A DNA stretch of 64,000 nt, from contig JADANN010000467.1 of assembly GCA_018806985.1 (NCBI GenBank), forward strand, positions 620,001-684,000, in the 5' to 3' direction. The position numbers and the translations under genes are program-made. The notes below the pieces were generated by a model. That model ran no database searches. It was not told the origin of the DNA and saw only the letters and a list, made by a program, of their open reading frames with translations. The DNA comes from Angiostrongylus vasorum. Its lineage: Eukaryota > Nematoda > Chromadorea > Rhabditida > Metastrongylidae. Positions 12,303 to 25,300 of the stretch are shown one piece after another; position 1 is the first letter of the stretch; every line of letters starts with the position of its first letter.

Positions 12303-13379
12303 GCTTTCAATGTCTTTGTTAAGTAAGAAAAAAGAACTACTAACAAAATAGCAATTCCCGAGGTGCAGATGGAGGAATGGTCGATTGACAATGTACTGGG
12401 AATTTTTTTACCTGTGTAAAAGAAAAGTAGAAGTTCTTTTACGAAACTAAATTGCTTCCGAAACAAAAAACGTAAAGGAATCCATGTCTGACAGTCTGAC
12501 AGAGTTGCAATATCGATTCGAGGTAAAAAAAAACTCAGAAGCCCTAAATAAATAGAATTCTACTGATTCTCATGAAGGGTAGATAGAAACCGTCTACCAG
12601 TGAAGTAGAATCCCGTTCTGAATTCCACTTTACCTGTTGGGTCACCACAGTTATCATTCACCAACCCACCAACATTATCCTGCCTGGATTTCAACGCATG
12701 CGTTGAAATCGAGGCATGCAGTTGCAGACGTGTTAAACGTTAGTTCGTTCTCGGTTTATGCAGAATTCCACTGAATAGCAATAATTTGTCCTTGTTTAGT
12801 AATAAGATAGTGTAATATAATGTTCACCTCTCCTTTAAACAGCTTTTGATGAGGCTTTATGATATCCACTGAGATCATTCATAGCTTAACAGCAACAGTA
12901 AATGAATAAAATTTAGTTTTTTATTTATACAACGCAACTTCACATATTGTGCGTATCCCACAACCTTCTTCGTTCGCCTCGTCATCTCGAATCCAACGGC
13001 GGTAGTCTCTAGATTTGTGGGAAAGATCGTGCTCGATTAGAAACTTTTCTTTCCCCAAAAAATTCTTCGAATGCTCGCTTAGTTGGTTCTCCTCGGCATT
13101 CTGGGATGGCTCTGGATTTTGAAACCTTTAGCACAAATGGTAGCCGATCTTTTTGGATTACAAGGAGTTCGTCTGAAATAGGCTCTGCTACCAGCTTGCG
13201 AACCCCGTATCCTAGGAGGTTTTTCGGTACGAGAACGGCAAAAAGATGCTGCGTGTTCTGTAGATTATTTCTGTCTCTATTCTCGGGCAATGATTTTAGT
13301 ATCAGAATACCACATAAGAATAAGATATACAGAGACAATACTCCTACTTCCAATCTCATTTAGTTCCATTTTGAATTTC
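12303..13379 (-). other. No gene seen; possible RTE remainder at 13009-13359
   Basis: A 116-codon open frame on the minus strand (13359-13009) directly continues the RTE endonuclease remnant, but with no residues I can align securely. The rest is AT-rich and empty. Confidence 0.4.
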
Positions 13380-14215
13380 CCTATCCTGTATTCATTTTCG
13401 TTGGCTGTTCCAATCTGATGATGTAGTTTCCATCAACGAATTTGTAGAAAGACTTCTCGCTGTGGATTACTTCCTCTAACAAGTTCTAAAACGCGTCTAA
13501 TTCGCTCTCATCAGCTGTACAAGTTAGTAACAGTTGATAATACTGACATTCTTCTGGCGCACAACTTAAAGAGGAAGAATTGCCAAACGCGATGACAGGA
13601 TATCGTATGAGATGGCTAGATAAGAAATAGAGGAGTGCTCGAGAAAGCTAACGCCTCCGACATTTCGTAACAGAAATTTCCCTGCACGAATGGCAAGGGT
13701 TCTGTCATCTAAATGGCGTATGTGGGGCTTCTTGTTCTTCGTCTCTTGTAGGGCGACCACGTGTGATTCGATGCGTTCTGCAGCCTCAGTGAGAACGCAG
13801 TGGTCGGCGTCTGAAGAGACCGTTCTGTCGCTATAGGTGCACAGCAAGAAGCAGTTTCTATGGCGTGGCGTGGATGTGCTCGTTTTGTCTGTTTCCAATG
13901 ATGTCCTGTGAAATCCGAGTCCTCGTTGTCTCTCACTGGCTTTCTCATTGTCTAACGTCGTATACAGCAGCAACTATTGTGCACGGTGGCAACGCCGGAA
14001 TTTTTCTGGTCTAGCCATTGTGGTTCCTTGGAGTCCCGAAACCAGCCTAGACGAGGCCTTCCCTAGGTCGACACCACCCCCAGGCAGCCGCCCCCTTTGT
14101 GGATCAGAGCGAGATTTGTCACCATGTGACTAGTTTGATACCAGGGACAACGGTGATTCCTAGTATTGCTTTACTCTTAGCTGATCTTTCGTATGGAAAC
14201 ATCGGGCTCCTTCTT
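13380..14215 (-). mobile_element. RTE-type LINE remnant (leader and endonuclease domain)
   Basis: On the minus strand a leader (14215-13975; ATCAAACTAGTCACATGGTG) precedes a mostly open stretch of 135 codons with LCTYSDRTVSSDADHC, HVVALQETKNKKP, RNVGGVSFLEHSS and LSSRLAILPL. The order is that of an RTE endonuclease. A further piece, ADESELDAF...LLEEVI and SEKSFYKFVDGN, lies near 13490-13400. Catalytic context is disrupted and RT is absent. The open frame at 13359-13009 may be its decayed continuation, but I cannot match it securely. Confidence 0.75.
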
Positions 14216-15894
14216 GGCTTGTGAACTCCTAGCTGCACATTTCAGCCCCTACATCCAGGAACACCTCCCACTCACAGTGAAGCGGTGAACCGTTGGGACG
14301 ATAGTTTTTTATTGAAATTAGCAAAGTTCGCTTGAGCCGTAATGTGTTGGCCTAAGGTTGAAATCGGTTGTTACCCTCGTATCGTGTGAGTGGAAGTCAA
14401 TTCAGGTAGGTCTCTAAGTGTTAATACGCCACATTGGCGACTCCACCACTTGCGAGGTGAACCAGATCTTTATAATAACAGCAGCACAGCAACCTTAAAC
14501 GCAGTGTATCAAAATTAATGGTGCAAACTACAACGCAGTTGAGGACTACTTCAGTGAGAGTCAACATGATAACTTCCCACTAAGTAGAACTGCATTCCTA
14601 TCGTATTCCATTCATAATAAGCTCTGGTCATATTCCGCATCACCTGTGGTCACCCGATGTCCATAATTATGTTGCACCTATGCAGGTCATAAACTCAGGA
14701 AAACAAACAGTTTAATTGACAAAGGTCATGCTTTGCACGGGAACAGATTGTATGTTCATTAAGAACGAACAAAACCGACTTCGTTTTTCGTTTGCGAAGA
14801 AACTTACAAGTTCTTTTTGAGGTGTTGTCGGCCCCTTCTCTTTCCTTCTTTTGTTATCTAGTCTTGCTGCCTATGAGTACGGACAGCACACACCTGAGTG
14901 GGATCGGCGCGTACACAGAGCGCTATCATTTCATAAAACTGTTCCTCACTTCCATACGCCATATAGTAGAGGAGGTAAAAATTCAGCGCGTATGCTACCA
15001 AAAAGTCCACCTAGCATCATTTATTCCATCGTCCTTTATATTAAAATACTTTCCAATTGTTGAGATTCATAGTCGTTTAAATCTATCTTTAAGTATTAAT
15101 TCCACCTAGTGCTATATCTAACTATTCCGTTTCATATTTGCATCACCATATTACCTCTAATTCCGCGAGCCATCGAATAATAGAAGCAGGCACCACTGAC
15201 ATCTCCATTTGACCTTATCATCCGTCACAGCTACTCTATGCCCGCTCGAACGACACCAATAGGAACACACTTTTAGTGCGAAATTTCTTTCTTTTCCTCT
15301 ACTGCACTTTACAAGAACCTGATGTAAGCTGTATTACCCTCTGTACACTGCACTGATATCCTTTGGCCATGAAAAGTCGGGAAACCTTTGTGCCTTAGAG
15401 GTGAACAGAGATAAGCATTACAACAAACGCGATGAATCTAAACCATATCATATGAGTGTGTTAGTTTTTTAGAATCCATTGTCTTGTTAACCGTCAACTC
15501 TACATTTTCCTCTTACAAATGTCAACTGTACTATGTTAATGAGCTGTAATTTATATATAAAGGCTCAATCACACAACTTTGAGTTTCATGCTATGAACCT
15601 ATGAAGTAAGTCAAGACCAGGATATTATAGAGACAATCCTCGTCTCTACAGTTTTACAATGTGCAGATCATTAACCATTTGGCTATTCACTTCATCACGT
15701 GTGCCCTAAATTCAGTGCACTTGTTGCATTCCCAGTCCGTCTGCTCGATTTGTTCTGGTCTTCGTATAGAGCCTTTTATCCGTAACAAAATCCTTCTGTA
15801 TGGTTTGCCATTACCGTAACCAACTATAATCTTTCACTCGACCCATGTCATGCTGTAAGCAGTAGGGTCAATTATCTTTCAGTACAGACGAGTG
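14216..15894. other. No gene seen
   Basis: AT-rich sequence between two RTE remnants. One open frame of 105 codons on the plus strand (14792-15109) has no motif and poor coding character. Confidence 0.5.
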
Positions 15895-16920
15895 ACCTAT
15901 AAATGACATATGAAGGACGCTGGACGAGGGGCAGCCCATTGACCAAGCAGAATTTCGACAGCGATTTTGTCGCATGGACCATATCCAAACCGTTTTCAGA
16001 GTCACTGAAGTTTGGGAATACCACCTCGCCTTACTCATTTTTTTCGGCTATTAAAAAGCACTTGACAACCTCGACACGAATGCAATCCTTTCAGTGCTAA
16101 TCGACAAAGGAGTGGACCCGTCTCGCATAAGAACTCATTGTGAGTGTTATCGGAAACCCAGCACGAAAATATAACTTTTCTATCGACCCCCTTACCTTAT
16201 CCATATGAAGAGTTTCGACAAGGCGACACCATATCGTCAAAACTGTTTATTTCGGCATGGCAATGGATAATGAAGTCACTCGCTTGGGATGACAAAGACA
16301 TACGTATTGATGGAAAGTTCTTATCAAACTTTAGTTTAACCGACGAGATCGTCATCTCCTCAAGAAGCAGCGAAGCAGAGACGATGACCAGTGAGCTCAA
16401 CGAAGCGAAAGAAAAAGATCGGACCACATATAAATCGGAATAAGACACAGTTCATGGAAAACCTATGGTGCAAAGGCGAACAGATCAAACTGCACAGTTA
16501 GATAATACTGCGCACTACTCATCACAGAACGCTTTAATGACGTCTTTTTGAAATACAACCAGCACATACAGCATCTAGCCGGATTGCTAAGCACTGGTCT
16601 TCAAAGTTTATTTCATCTTTAAGACCCAGGAGAACAAACGTCGGTAGCGAAATGGGCCAGTCGTATAATGAGAAGAACGGACGACAGATGAACGAAAGGA
16701 ACTGAATAGTGGATTCAACGAAGATACAGGCGTCCTGCAAGATTACCACCTACACCTTAGGTGAACCTATCGGTAAGCAAAATCATTGATCTGTTCTCGC
16801 AGCTGCAGCTGTTCTACAGATCACGGTGCAGGACTCGCACCCACCACCACGGACGACAACTGGAAGGCAGCGAAACAAATGCAAAATGTGGAGGGGTTTG
16901 CATAAATCGTGAACACGTAC
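15895..16920 (+). mobile_element. RTE-type LINE remnant (3' half of reverse transcriptase)
   Basis: This copy is truncated and frame-broken. HMDHIQTVFRVTEV and LDTNAILSVLIDKGVD match the RT palm region. FRQGDTISSKLF (16210-16250) matches the RQGD..SP.LF motif of the copy in intron 17. SFSLTDEIVISS-like residues near 16330 occupy the FADD position, with the aspartates changed. The terminal GRQ.....ETNAKCG part lies near 16850. It is a different subfamily from the copy at 21230. Confidence 0.75.
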
Positions 16921-19198
16921 CGTCCAAGTATACCAGTAATAGAAACCATTAGAATCTAGAAAACTTAAATTACAGGATAACAGTTCTCTTGACTCATTAG
17001 CACGAAATTCTAATTTTCTCGAACCCACAAGATATGTTTTTGCCCTTTTGTTCGTCGAAGCTCATACTTCGAGAACACAACGACATCGCGAAATGTTCCC
17101 AACATCTATGGCTCTCGAGATTTCGTTCAGAATTTTAAAAATTTAAATTTTATTCTTAATTCTTTCAATTTTCGTCTTTGAAGACGTCGAAAATCAAGCT
17201 ACGCTTTTGGAGAACCACCCTTACTCACAAACAGATAGAGCTTGCATAAGCCGACCACGTTTCCAACTCCTCAAATATTTTGCTCATTGGAAAAAGTTAT
17301 GAGCGATTTGCGATAGACAGGCTTCGAACTTCAGTGTTAGGGATGTGAACAAGGGAACTGTCTCTGTACGCCTCAAAACTGATGGAAGGCATATCGCATA
17401 AATTGTGAACACAAGTATGAAGAAATGAAATCATCAAGCATAATAGCTAAATGGAATGTAAGACCAGGGAGAAGATAAGCAGCATGACTATATTGACTCG
17501 ATAAAACATTTGTTGGGAAAGAAGATTTTCAAAATTTTACAGCGCTTTGAGTACTGATTGATCTGGCGCAGTGTATCGTAGATGGTAAACCTACTCCTCC
17601 TTTGAAAACAATCCAAACCAACGAGAAAATATCCAGACTATTCACGATTATTGAAAAGATGAGATTTTCTTTGTCACAAAAAGATCTACTATACTGTCGT
17701 CACATTGTTCCCTATTCGTTTTCCCATCCCCTAGAAAGGATTCTCCTTGATTATCATCTGTAGCAGTCATTAGCATGTCTGCGTACTGATTTCAAAACAA
17801 ATAAATAAATAAATAAAAAAACAAAAAAAACTGAGAAAGTAAAATAAATACAAAAACCATATTATAGCGTGAGACCAATTGAGACATCCAACATCATCAT
17901 CTCTTGTTCTGTCTTATATTTATCTCAAAGCTTCGAATATTTGACATCTACCACATATCCATAGGGCCTATGCACATGGATGTGAAAAACCTAGAATTCT
18001 GTACAGCATAAACACTTCCCTTTCACGACAAACAAGTTACTTCTCCACGTTATCCTTCTAAATCGGATTTTAGTTGACGACGTGCTACGCCACACTCCTT
18101 CCACAAATCGCTAAGCTGTCTAGCGTTAAAGAAACCTTTGGATTATACTTCCACCTAGATTGTTAGGAATTTATCTACGCAACTACTGATGAACGCTACA
18201 GCCTTTAGCTCAGCATTACAGGTTTATTTCAACGGAAAACGGCGGGCGCATATCCGTATTATGTCGTTCTACACAAGAGAACTCGCTGGATTTCTAGCAA
18301 TAGTGGCGCTACTCATACTGAACAAGGTCGCAGAAAACTTTAACAAAAAAGCGTGACCAGATTTAGTCGCATTAAATTTTTTAAAAAGTCCTGCAAATGG
18401 CAGTTCAGTATGGATTTGGGCAAAGAAGTCAATAAACGGGTTTAACAGATCGAGGCTACATCAATACTTGCTGATTTTAACCTCAAGCCCCTTTTGAAAT
18501 CTTGAATCTCATTTTTTCTTAAGTTCCACAATTTCTTCTATCAAGCTTTTTTACAAGTGAAATCAAATACTTTCAAAGTGGTAACATTTCATCAACATGA
18601 TACAGTACACATGTGAATTGGAATCTTCCGGTATATTTACATTCTGCATAGGAACTGATGAGAAATGAAAACCTACCGATAATATTTCTGCTAATTTAGA
18701 ATCAAGTTAATGAGGATTGCTGACTGTTAAAATCTCACTGGGTACGAGAACAATGAGTAGAGAAGAATAAGAAGATACAACGGAATGACAACAGGAACAA
18801 CCAAAACGAGTATGTGATAGACAGGCAACTCGTCCATTGAAAAAGACGAAGAGAAAGAGGAGAAAGAACAGGAGGAGCGAAAAATCCATCTACAACCATC
18901 AACTCTACGGAGATCTCCAGGAGTGACATAAACGGCGAAAAACAAAAATCGGCAGCGGGGCATTAAGGCGTCAGACTAGAAGTTCACGATCATAGCAGCG
19001 ACAGAAGGAAAAGGGCAGCAGGCATGCGATGAAATCTCGTCGAACGATGAATTAGGTAGAAAAGTTGATGTGTAGCTAAGGCAAACTCACATTTTGATGA
19101 AATATGCTATTTTTTTTATCGTGGAATACAACAAAGAGAATAAATAATGACCACATATTTCCGTTGTTGCTAAAGAGAACTTGCTGAAGAAAGCTACA
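16921..19198. other. 3' flank of the AGAP gene; no gene seen
   Basis: Contains whatever 3' UTR the AGAP gene has, but no convincing AATAAA was found on the minus strand. Overlapping hydrophobic open frames at 18963-18707 (minus) arise from a GA-rich plus strand and are probably chance. Confidence 0.5.
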
Positions 19199-19330
19199 CT
19201 ATATGACACTGGCTGGCAACAGGTCAAAGGTATTCGTCGAACGCTTGGAGGTTGCGCCAACCGATGGCGCTGTACGCCTTAGCACAACCTCGTCGCCGAT
19301 ACACGAATACTCGCGATTTGACAGCGATCC
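19199..19330 (-). CDS. cnt-2: AGAP gene exon 20: C-terminal tail and stop
   Basis: This exon holds 43 codons plus TAG, with acceptor gtttgttcag. The tail is polar ([11 protein letters not shown], then [12 protein letters not shown]) and ends PASVI. The last three residues, S-V-I, fit the class I PDZ-ligand pattern (S/T-x-hydrophobic). I see no clear AATAAA close downstream on the minus strand, so the transcript end is undefined. Confidence 0.85.
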   Translation of the reverse strand, partial: GSLSNREYSCIGDEVVLRRTAPSVGATSKRSTNTFDLLPASVI

Positions 19331-22300
19331 CTGAACAAACGAACTCATAAGTTTGTACGAAAAACAGAAGTATTCATTACCTGCTTTCATTCTCGATGAG
19401 AGTAATCTTTTTGACTAATAATACTGACTTTTCTCATCAAACCCTGGAAAATGAAAAGAAACTACAGTGTTGGAAAAAAAAGTGTTTCTGAAGAGTTGAT
19501 GAGATGCTTTACGAGAATTGTATGGATGGGTTCTCAACAACTGGGTGGATATTTGTTCACTGTGCCGTCAACGATATAGAACCCATGATAGGTACTTCTC
19601 TCTAAGTGAGAAAATTCTAAGAAGAAACTCCTTACGGTCATACCTCGGGAAGTGGTGGAGAATGTGCAGAATTCCGGCTCGACGGTGACGGCATGCCGTA
19701 ATTCGTATCAAGACCGGCGGTGAGCAACATGTCAGCACACTCTTTGAAACCGCTGTTTCGCGCATGCCATAGCCCTGATCTACCTCGTTCATCAACAGCA
19801 CGGATATCGGCATTATTCTAAACGGGAAGAGAAATGATGAAATCAAAAAACCTACAGTTTCCCACGAATCAACCCAAAGCTATAGTTTACGAAGCTTCAA
19901 TATCACTGAGAAGTCCGCATACTGTTTCACAGGAATGGTACAGAATACTACCATACAGGAGCATCGAACAGTACTAATGAGGATAAATGATAAGGCGTTC
20001 GACGTTGATCAATCCTTAGTGGATGCGCCATGCATCCATCTTCATCAAGCGTCGTAGAGGTGATTGAATGCATATCTGGCCTTTATAACGACTCACGGTG
20101 GCATACCGATGTATCAAGTCGGTGTTTCCCTTCTGCCAGACAAGTCTGGTATTAATATGGCGATCACGAAAGGACTGGAAGGGCTTGGTGAGTTCGAGGC
20201 GTAGGATCGAAAACAGCACCGATCCAGTGTGCATTATACGGCATCTGTAACCACAGTGCACAGGTGTCATATGCACCGAACAATGATACAATAGATTATT
20301 TCGTGATTTCGATCTTTAAGATTTTATAGTAAGGAAAGAGTGAAAAACAGTAAAGAAAAAAGAGAATTACAGAAATCAGGTAGCTTGAACACAACGAAAA
20401 AGTAGTTCTACCGCCAAAATGAACAATAAAAGATCTATTAACTTCTGAAGCATAAAAGCGTTTGAGGCTGATCAACTTCTAAGGAATGCATCACGTATTC
20501 CACTCCAGTGAACATCGTAGAGGTTACTGAATGCACATTTAGCTTGCGCATGACACTCTGAAGCCGACTTATCAAGTCAACGTTCTTTTAATCATTCCAA
20601 ACAAGTCTGGTACTCATCTACCAATCACAGATGGATCATGGGTCTGGTTTCTCTGGGGCACGGAACTGAACCAAGGAAGACATATGTATGGCATGGCACT
20701 GCTGAGCACCAGTACACCCATTTTTTAAAACATTTCTCAAATAAATGGATATAAATAGCTATGAAATTATTGCACGAGCTTGCTAATACTTACCCATAGT
20801 AATAACTGCAGAATAGCGAGGCTACCAATGCTGCAAGCAAGATGGAGAGGAGAACGGCGGTCACGCGTGCCGGAAACGGTGCTGTTGACGTCCTCCGGGG
20901 AGGCGCGCGCCAGCAGAAGTGACACCTCGGCCACGTCACGAGCCAACACTGCGCTGACCAACTGCGAACTGACTGTCGCGTCCACGCGGAGCGACGGAAG
21001 GAACAGCTTCGCTTCATATTTGTCACGAATCCACGACTCCTTCACATCACTGGAACAATGTTATTTCTTCGGTTTTTTACTGTATTTCTTCTTATACTTA
21101 GCATGATGTTAAGGACAATTCTGTCTTGAAAGAAACGTCCAAAAAATTAGATAATCACATCTTCTAACGTTAAAAAAAATGAGATATTGTAGGATTTCCA
21201 CGGATCTCTCTTATATGAGGGATCTCGAGCAGGTTGGTCGCGAGGCTATGTGGCGCGTCCCCAGGTGGCGGATAGGGGGTTAATCGCGGACCAAAAGCGA
21301 CCTTTGCTTCCCTGGGAAGCAAACAGGCCCAGGGAATGGACTCCCTGTTTCTACGGGACCAATTTCGTACATACCTTTCGTATTTACGCTGCATTTCCAT
21401 TCATGCATCTATGGGTATGTTTTTTGCTTATGCGGATTGTACTCTACGAGTCAATTCGGCCAAAAGCCTGCAATCAAATGATAGGGAAGTATATGAGAGG
21501 CGGTTAGGGAGTCGCCTCCAACAAATAAGCTCCATTTCCACTCTGAGAGACCCTGGCAAGCTACCCGTGAGTATAGCCAGCCCCCCCCACGCTCACAGCC
21601 CAGCAAGCTATACGTGGCTATCAAAAATGCTAAACACCTAAACACAGTAAAAAAAGACCCCGAAAGAGCCCCCCAACTTCGCAGCGTTAGATAGGAAGAG
21701 TAGGGGAGAGGCTGTTAAAATCTCAGAACCAATGGAAGCTCCCTGGATTTCAAAGAACTATGGTCACGATCTGTACCTACAATGCACGTACACTTGCATC
21801 CGAGTCCTCGATAGAAGACTTGCTCATGCAAGCAAGAAGGATACGTCGTCATCGGCCTGGCCGAGACGAGAAGACGCCACCCATTCAACGCCGTCTATGA
21901 CACCGGAGAAGAACTGTTCCTCGGAACATGCAACAGTAGAGGAGTCGGCGGCATCGGCGTTCTCGTCAACGCGACTTTGTCCATGAACATCGATTCATTC
22001 GAACAGCTTACAACCCGAGTCGGACGTTTACGATTAAAAAGATGTGGATCAATACCGGCTTTGACAATGTTCGTCGTTTACGCGCCGACATTAAACTACA
22101 GACCACCGTCTCCTTCGTGCAAGATTCTATTTCTCGCGGAAAGAGAAAAAACCCGATAAATTCAAAAAACCGAACTCCTAGATCTACCACAAACTGGGAC
22201 TTATTCAATTCACTAGTCGGCTGTTGGAAAGATGCCGTTGTCACTAACATCAACGAGGAATACGATCGGCTCATTCAACATCTTCACGTTAGCGCTATGA

Positions 22301-25300
22301 AAGCTGAGAGTTCGAAAGTCACCAAGAGACGTCTGTCTCCAGAAACACTCGAGCTGATACGCCAACGTGGAATCGCACGAGCTGCAGGCAACCGCGAACT
22401 AGCCTCCGAACTTGTAAAACGATGCAGATAGACGATAAAAGAAGATCTTAAAGAGGGAAGAGCAGCAGTAATGGTCGAAGCTGCACAGGCTGGGAAAAGC
22501 ATTCGCAAAGCCCACCGAAGCTTCGCCAATTACAAGACCAAGATGATTGCACTCCGACGCTCAGACAGAACAGTTACAGCGTCCAGAAAGGCAATGGAGA
22601 AAATTATTAACGAATACTACTCGGATCTCTTCGACAGCCACGTTCACTTTCCGTCATATGAAATAAAGGAGGATGGATATGTTGTACCACCGGTTCTCCC
22701 TCCCGAAATCCCACATGCCATTTCGTCGGTGAAAAAATCGAACAACACCAGGTCCGGAGAGGATAACACCAAAACACCTGAAGAACCTTCCGTCAATCCT
22801 CGTAAACACACTGGTCGGCTCTTCACACGTTACCTGTCCGAATGCAAGGTCCCTACCCACTAAAAAGACCAGCAAGATCGTGTTATTGTTCAAGAACGGT
22901 GACCTACAGGATATCGGCAACTATCGTCCAACCTGCTTGCTCTCTGTCGTCTACAAACTTTCCACTCGAGTAAACAGGATTGATAGAACACTGGACGAAG
23001 AACAGCCACGTAGGCAAGCAGGCTTTCGAAATGGATTTAGTACGATGGATCACATCCACACAATGACAAGGCTCACTGAAGTATCGCGAGAGTACAAAAT
23101 ACCGCTCCGTCTCACTTTCATCGATTTACGGAAGGCATTTGATTCAACTGAGACAGAAGCAGTCATGGAAGCTTTGATTGTCATGTACTACTACTCATTA
23201 CATAAAGATTCTTCGTGAGCTGTACAAAAACTTCACAACCAAGATACCACCATTATACAACGATATTAACGTTGACGTCAAAAGAGGAGTTAGGCAAGGC
23301 GACACCATCTCGCCAAAATTGTTTATCGCCACCCTCCAGGACGTCATGCGAACATTGGAATGGGATAATATGGGAATAAAAAATCGATGGTCGGCAGTTA
23401 CACCATCTTCGCTTTGCTGATGATATCGCTCTTATAACACCAAATATTGGCCAAGTGGAACGAATGCTTTGCGATTTTGACAAAGCCTGTGGAAAGACTA
23501 GTCTTCGTCTAAATCTCATAAAAACGATTTTCATGAAGAACGGATTAGTTTCATATGGCCCATTCACGCTCAACGGAACGAATATCTCCGAACGCTCCAG
23601 TTATGTCTATCTAGGTCGGGAAACCAATATGACGAACGACTTAGCTCCAGAGCTGAGCAGAAGGAAACAAGCGGCTTGGGGAGCTTTTCAAGAGCATCCA
23701 GGATGTAGTGAAGAGAACAAAGAACACCCGACTCCGTGGCCACATTTTCGACTCAATGGTACTTCCTGCCCTAATGTATGCGTCAGAAACCTGGTCGCTG
23801 CGTAAGCAGGGTCATTCAGCGTTATCGAATGCGCAGTCGAAAGGAGGATGCTAGGAGTATCCCGTTTCACAAAGTAAGAGATGGGATCCGAAGGTCCGAC
23901 TTGCGTCAACGATCAAAAATCAAAGATGCCGTTCTGTAAGCCAAACAGTCGAGGATAAGGTGGCCCGGACACGTAGTGCGTATGAATGACAACCGATGGA
24001 CAAGCACCGTTAGTGACTGGATTCCTCGGGATGTTAAACGCACTGCAGGAAGACCACCGACCCGATGGTCAGGGTTCTTCACGAAAAGCCTAGAAGAAAG
24101 ATATGATGCTCGACGAGCCCCTAGAGCGAGCAGAACCCACTGGGCAAGGGGAAAAATGGAAGATTTACTGGCGCCCGCTAGAGTCACTCGACGATCAACG
24201 GGACTACAGGTGATAAAGGTGATTGTAGGATTCTAGGAGAACTACACGACTCCAAAAAAAAATTAACAGTAATAAACACATTAAGAACTTTAAGAAAAAC
24301 CTACAGTGGACTGTCAGGGTGAGGACGGCGATCAGATGGAGCATTATGCTCCCACAGCCGATTTGCCGCATCGTTGCCGATTGCTTGCATCACAGCCAGA
24401 AATTCCAAAGGCCATGCATCCAAGTCAAGAGAGCGAACGCTGCAAATAACATAGTTGAATAATAATAAATGCTGATGAAAACAAATAAAGAAACATAGAG
24501 GAAGGGGAAAAACCGAACGAAATTCTTATAGAATTTAAATCAAACACTCGAAAGAAATCACAGACCGTGAAATATGCGATCCCAGATTTCTATGCGTCCC
24601 TGAACACTCAATACATATTAAGATGCCGAGGTTTAAACTAGCCCAGTCCGGTGATGTTTGGCCGCAATCCGCACAACGATCGTTGCCCGGCAGTTGACGA
24701 AGTGCCAACACCTGCAAAACACATTATTTCCTCATTCAACTATGAAAATATTTGTACCATGTGATGTAAAAGACAACAGTATAACGTACAACAACTTTAC
24801 TAAGATCAACAATCAAATCTAACTACCAAGCAATGAGTTGAATAAAAGTATCTCGTCCGCACCTCTTCCCTATCACCTCGAGCTCTCGTACTCGGTTTAC
24901 TCATCTGATTCTGCAGCGCTTTTTCGATTTGTTCTTCAATGGCTGCTACCCATGCATCACGTTCTTCGGCGGCCACACAAAATTCCCAACGTTTCTGATC
25001 AGAGGTGATTATCTGAAACCGAGATGCTTTCAAAGAATCCCACTAAAAAACAACCTAAAGAAAGAGTTGATGTCTGAGGAAAAACAATTAATTGGCGTTG
25101 CACTTAAATCTTTATTAAAACCCGTATGTTCCAAACATTGTGTTCAAGTAGCTCAAGGAAAACCTTCTAGAAACGCTGTCAACTTTAACGAATTCTACAT
25201 TCACAAAGAATTTCTGCTGAGCTACACGTGCCAGAAGTTCACCTCAAAGCACTCATCATCCTCATCGGTGGCTTTGCCTGCTGATCCAAGCCGACGATTT

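Noticed and set aside
18707..18963. Small hydrophobic open frames (LVLVVPVVIPLYLLILL) just past the AGAP stop
   Set aside because: All three minus frames are open there because the plus strand is GA-rich. No start context or splice support.
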